Positions 6,119-7,420 of a stretch of 7,420 nt of DNA are shown here, piece after piece. The stretch is from positions 1 to 7,420 of the forward strand of contig JAEWOA010000199.1 of NCBI GenBank assembly GCA_023461115.1, given 5' to 3'. Under the pieces are notes generated by a model. It worked only from the letters and a program-made list of their open reading frames with translations. It made no database searches and was not told where the DNA came from. Source of the DNA: Actinomycetes bacterium. Lineage in GTDB: Bacteria; Actinomycetota; Actinomycetes; Actinomycetales; Cellulomonadaceae. Positions within the stretch are counted from its first letter, which is position 1; each line of letters starts with the position of its first letter. The translations under genes were made by a program, and so were the position numbers.

Positions 6119-6133
6119 GCCGCTCCTCTCGCT
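6119..6133 (-). promoter_or_regulatory. Ribosome binding site fixing the flavoprotein start
   Basis: On the minus strand this segment contains GAGAGGAG, ending seven bases before GTG 6115. It picks this start over the open frame that continues upstream across the TetR operator and gene. Confidence 0.75.
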
Positions 6134-6134
6134 A

Positions 6135-6154
6135 ACCGGACAACGCTGTCCGGT
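6135..6154. promoter_or_regulatory. Palindromic operator between flavoprotein and TetR genes
   Basis: ACCGGACA (6135-6142), four bases, then TGTCCGGT (6147-6154): a perfect 8-bp inverted repeat of total length 20, the usual size of a TetR-dimer site. It lies in the 54-base divergent intergenic region. It would cover the -35 and spacer of the TetR promoter and sits just upstream of the flavoprotein ribosome binding site. One bound dimer could therefore repress both genes. It does not match the KstR steroid-regulon motif as I remember it. Confidence 0.8.
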
Positions 6155-6157
6155 CGG

Positions 6158-6163
6158 TAGGGT
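6158..6163 (+). promoter_or_regulatory. -10 element of the TetR gene, leaderless type
   Basis: TAGGGT fits TAnnnT and stands six bases before ATG 6170, so transcription should start at the A of the start codon. No ribosome binding site precedes this ATG, which supports a leaderless mRNA. The -35 region overlaps the palindrome and has no good consensus. Confidence 0.6.
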
Positions 6164-6169
6164 GCCAGC

Positions 6170-6724
6170 ATGCCTCCCGCTCCCACACGCGTCAACCGAG
6201 GTCCCGCCGCCGCGGCCGAGAACCGCCAGGCGCTCCTGGCGTCCGCCCGCCGCGTGTTCGCGGAGCGCGGCTACGCGGTGCCGCTGTCCGCGATCGCCAA
6301 AGACGCCGGGCTCGGCCAGGCGGTGCTCTACCGGCACTTCCCGACGAAGCTCTCGCTCGCGTTCGCGGTGTTCGAGGAGAACTTCGTCGAGCTCGAGGCC
6401 GTCGCGGCCGACCCCGCCGACGACGCGTTCCGACGGCTCTGGGACCGGCTCGTGTCCCTGGTGGTGGACGAGTCCGCATTCCTGGAGATGGTGGTCGAGG
6501 CGCGGCGCGCGCTGCCGGAGTACGACGGCGGCGAGCGTCTCCGGGCGCTCGTGGACGCGACGCTGCCCCGCGCGCGCGCGGCGGGACTCGTCGACGCCGC
6601 CCTGACCAGCGCGGACGTCCTGCTCGCGGTCCGCATGGCGCACGGCGTCGTCGTCACGGCCACCGCGGGGGAAGACGTGCGCTCGCTCGCGCACGGCCTG
6701 CTCGGCGGCCTGCCGCACGCCTGA
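6170..6724 (+). CDS. TetR-family transcriptional regulator
   Basis: A 184-residue repressor-type regulator. The N-terminal DNA-binding domain (about 17-63) has the TetR pattern: helix 1 LLASARRVFAERGY, then PLSAIAKDAGLGQAVLYRHF (38-57) containing the helix-turn-helix, ending PTK. The rest is an alpha-helical ligand-binding and dimerisation domain with no recognisable ligand signature. It is divergent from the flavoprotein with a 54-base gap containing a perfect palindrome, so it probably represses itself and the flavoprotein and is released by that enzyme's substrate or a related molecule. The start ATG 6170 is supported by the TAGGGT element six bases upstream. The gene is convergent with the next one, leaving 13 bases between their stops and no obvious terminator there. 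Confidence 0.93.
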   Translation: MPPAPTRVNRGPAAAAENRQALLASARRVFAERGYAVPLSAIAKDAGLGQAVLYRHFPTKLSLAFAVFEENFVELEAVAADPADDAFRRLWDRLVSLVVDESAFLEMVVEARRALPEYDGGERLRALVDATLPRARAAGLVDAALTSADVLLAVRMAHGVVVTATAGEDVRSLAHGLLGGLPHA

Positions 6725-6737
6725 CGGCCGCACCCCG

Positions 6738-7420
6738 TCACAGTGAGGCGGGCCGGCCGGACAAGCCGTCGACCTCGTCGGGCCGCGCGCCTGGCGGCGG
6801 CTCGACGACGACGCCCTGGCCCGCGAGCAGCGTCCGCCACGCGCGGTAGTGCTCGACCGCGACGCCCCGGAACTCGGGGGCGCCCGCAAGCTGCGCGGAC
6901 AGCTCCTTGGCGGCGGCCTCGAGGGCCGCGGCGCCCTCGTCGTAGAACGTGAACTGCGCGCCGCCCGCGACCTCGGGCGTGTCGGTCTCGAACCCCACCG
7001 TGAACGGCACGTGCGCAGCGCGCGCCGCCGCGACCGCGTCCGCCGAGAGCGCGAGCGCGCCGTCCGCGCCCTGCACGTGGTCGACGAACGCGACGATCGA
7101 GACGCGGTCCGCGCGGAGCAGCACCTCGTCGAGCAGCGTGCCGTCGCCGTGCGGGCTCGGGATCGTCGTGAGCCACCAGGGCGCGTCCACGCCCAGCCCG
7201 ACGTCCGGCGGCAACGCGGCGCGCACGTCGTCGAGCAGGAGCAACCACTGCGCCGAGCGCTCCTTGACGTTCCCCTGCCAGCCCGGCAGCGCCCACGGCT
7301 CGACGTCGAGCTGTACGTGCGTGACGTCCCGGCCGTGCGTCGCGGCGCGCGCCCACTGGACGGCCAGCTCCGGGCGGTCGAGCCACGGCGGGTCGCCGCC
7401 GACCACGCCCGCCTCCACGC
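6738..7420 (-). CDS. Uncharacterised TIM-barrel, glycosidase-like protein (N-terminus beyond window)
   Basis: The frame is open to the window edge, so only the last 227 or so residues are seen. A GTG at 7418 is in frame but probably internal. Counting from that codon, successive segments look like late strands of a TIM barrel: THVQLDVEPWALPGW (33-47) with an Asp-x-Glu pair, VGLGVDAPWW (73-82), RVSIVAFVD (105-113), PFTVGFETDT (138-147) with Glu144, and GVAVEHYRAW (185-194). Each ends in acidic, His or Trp residues, as in glycoside hydrolases whose active site sits at the strand C-termini. The VQLDVEP element resembles the beta4 strand of GH18-like folds, but I cannot assign a family. A secretion signal, if any, would be outside the window. 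The tail after about 205 is Pro/Gly-rich. It may be a carbohydrate-active enzyme, and catalysis is unproven. Confidence 0.75.
   Translation of the reverse strand, partial: VEAGVVGGDPPWLDRPELAVQWARAATHGRDVTHVQLDVEPWALPGWQGNVKERSAQWLLLLDDVRAALPPDVGLGVDAPWWLTTIPSPHGDGTLLDEVLLRADRVSIVAFVDHVQGADGALALSADAVAAARAAHVPFTVGFETDTPEVAGGAQFTFYDEGAAALEAAAKELSAQLAGAPEFRGVAVEHYRAWRTLLAGQGVVVEPPPGARPDEVDGLSGRPASL

Noticed and set aside
5237..6160. 307-codon plus-strand frame opposite the flavoprotein
   Set aside because: The product is His/Arg/Ala-rich with no motifs; it is the antisense shadow of a well-supported gene.
6116..6889. N-terminal extension of the flavoprotein by 258 codons
   Set aside because: The extension is antisense to the TetR gene, is Arg/Ser-rich without fold motifs, and would bury the operator. 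GTG 6115 has a good ribosome binding site and is followed at once by the FAD-binding fold.
7416..7418. GTG as the true start of the barrel protein
   Set aside because: The fold at this point is already mid-barrel and the frame stays open to the window end, so the real start is almost certainly outside.

Overview
This window looks like chromosomal DNA from a high-GC actinobacterium, probably a Cellulomonas-like member of the Micrococcales. The evidence is strong G/C bias at third codon positions, GTG and TTG starts, two apparent leaderless promoters of the TAnnnT type, and protein families typical of that group. The genus is a guess from overall character, not a database result. No RNA gene, insertion sequence or CRISPR array is visible.

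Layout. (a) 1-1202, minus strand: a DEAD-box RNA helicase, read from a TTG start and cut at its C-terminus by the window edge. (b) 1401-3082, minus strand: a two-gene operon. An ArsR-like winged-helix regulator with a coiled-coil N-terminus and a glycine-rich repeat linker overlaps, by the four bases ATGA, a beta-lactamase-fold serine hydrolase. (c) 3118-3312: an intergenic block with a 19-bp perfect inverted repeat around a second 12-bp one, followed by a very strong G-quadruplex tract. (d) 3313-4208, minus strand: a phage-like pair. A 38-residue acidic small protein overlaps, also by ATGA, a CHAP/NlpC-type cell-wall hydrolase with C-terminal peptidoglycan-binding-like repeats and no signal peptide. 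(e) 4209-4468: non-coding, with a 14-bp perfect hairpin 45 bases after the next gene's stop. (f) 4469-6115, minus strand: a flavoprotein of the 3-ketosteroid-delta1-dehydrogenase/FAD_binding_2 family, transcribed divergently from (g) 6170-6724, a TetR-family regulator. A perfect 8-4-8 palindrome lies between them. (h) 6738-7420, minus strand: the C-terminal part of an uncharacterised TIM-barrel, glycosidase-like protein, convergent with the TetR gene.

How the parts work together. Two small self-contained regulatory modules are visible. In one, a TetR repressor probably controls itself and the flavoprotein through the shared palindrome. In the other, a winged-helix regulator is translationally coupled to the hydrolase it probably co-regulates. 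The lysin plus acidic peptide looks like a prophage remnant or a domesticated lysis gene. The most unusual parts are the acidic peptide-lysin pair, the structured repeat/G4 block beside it, and the minisatellite-like linker in the regulator. I do not see a clear new multi-gene defence or biosynthetic system.
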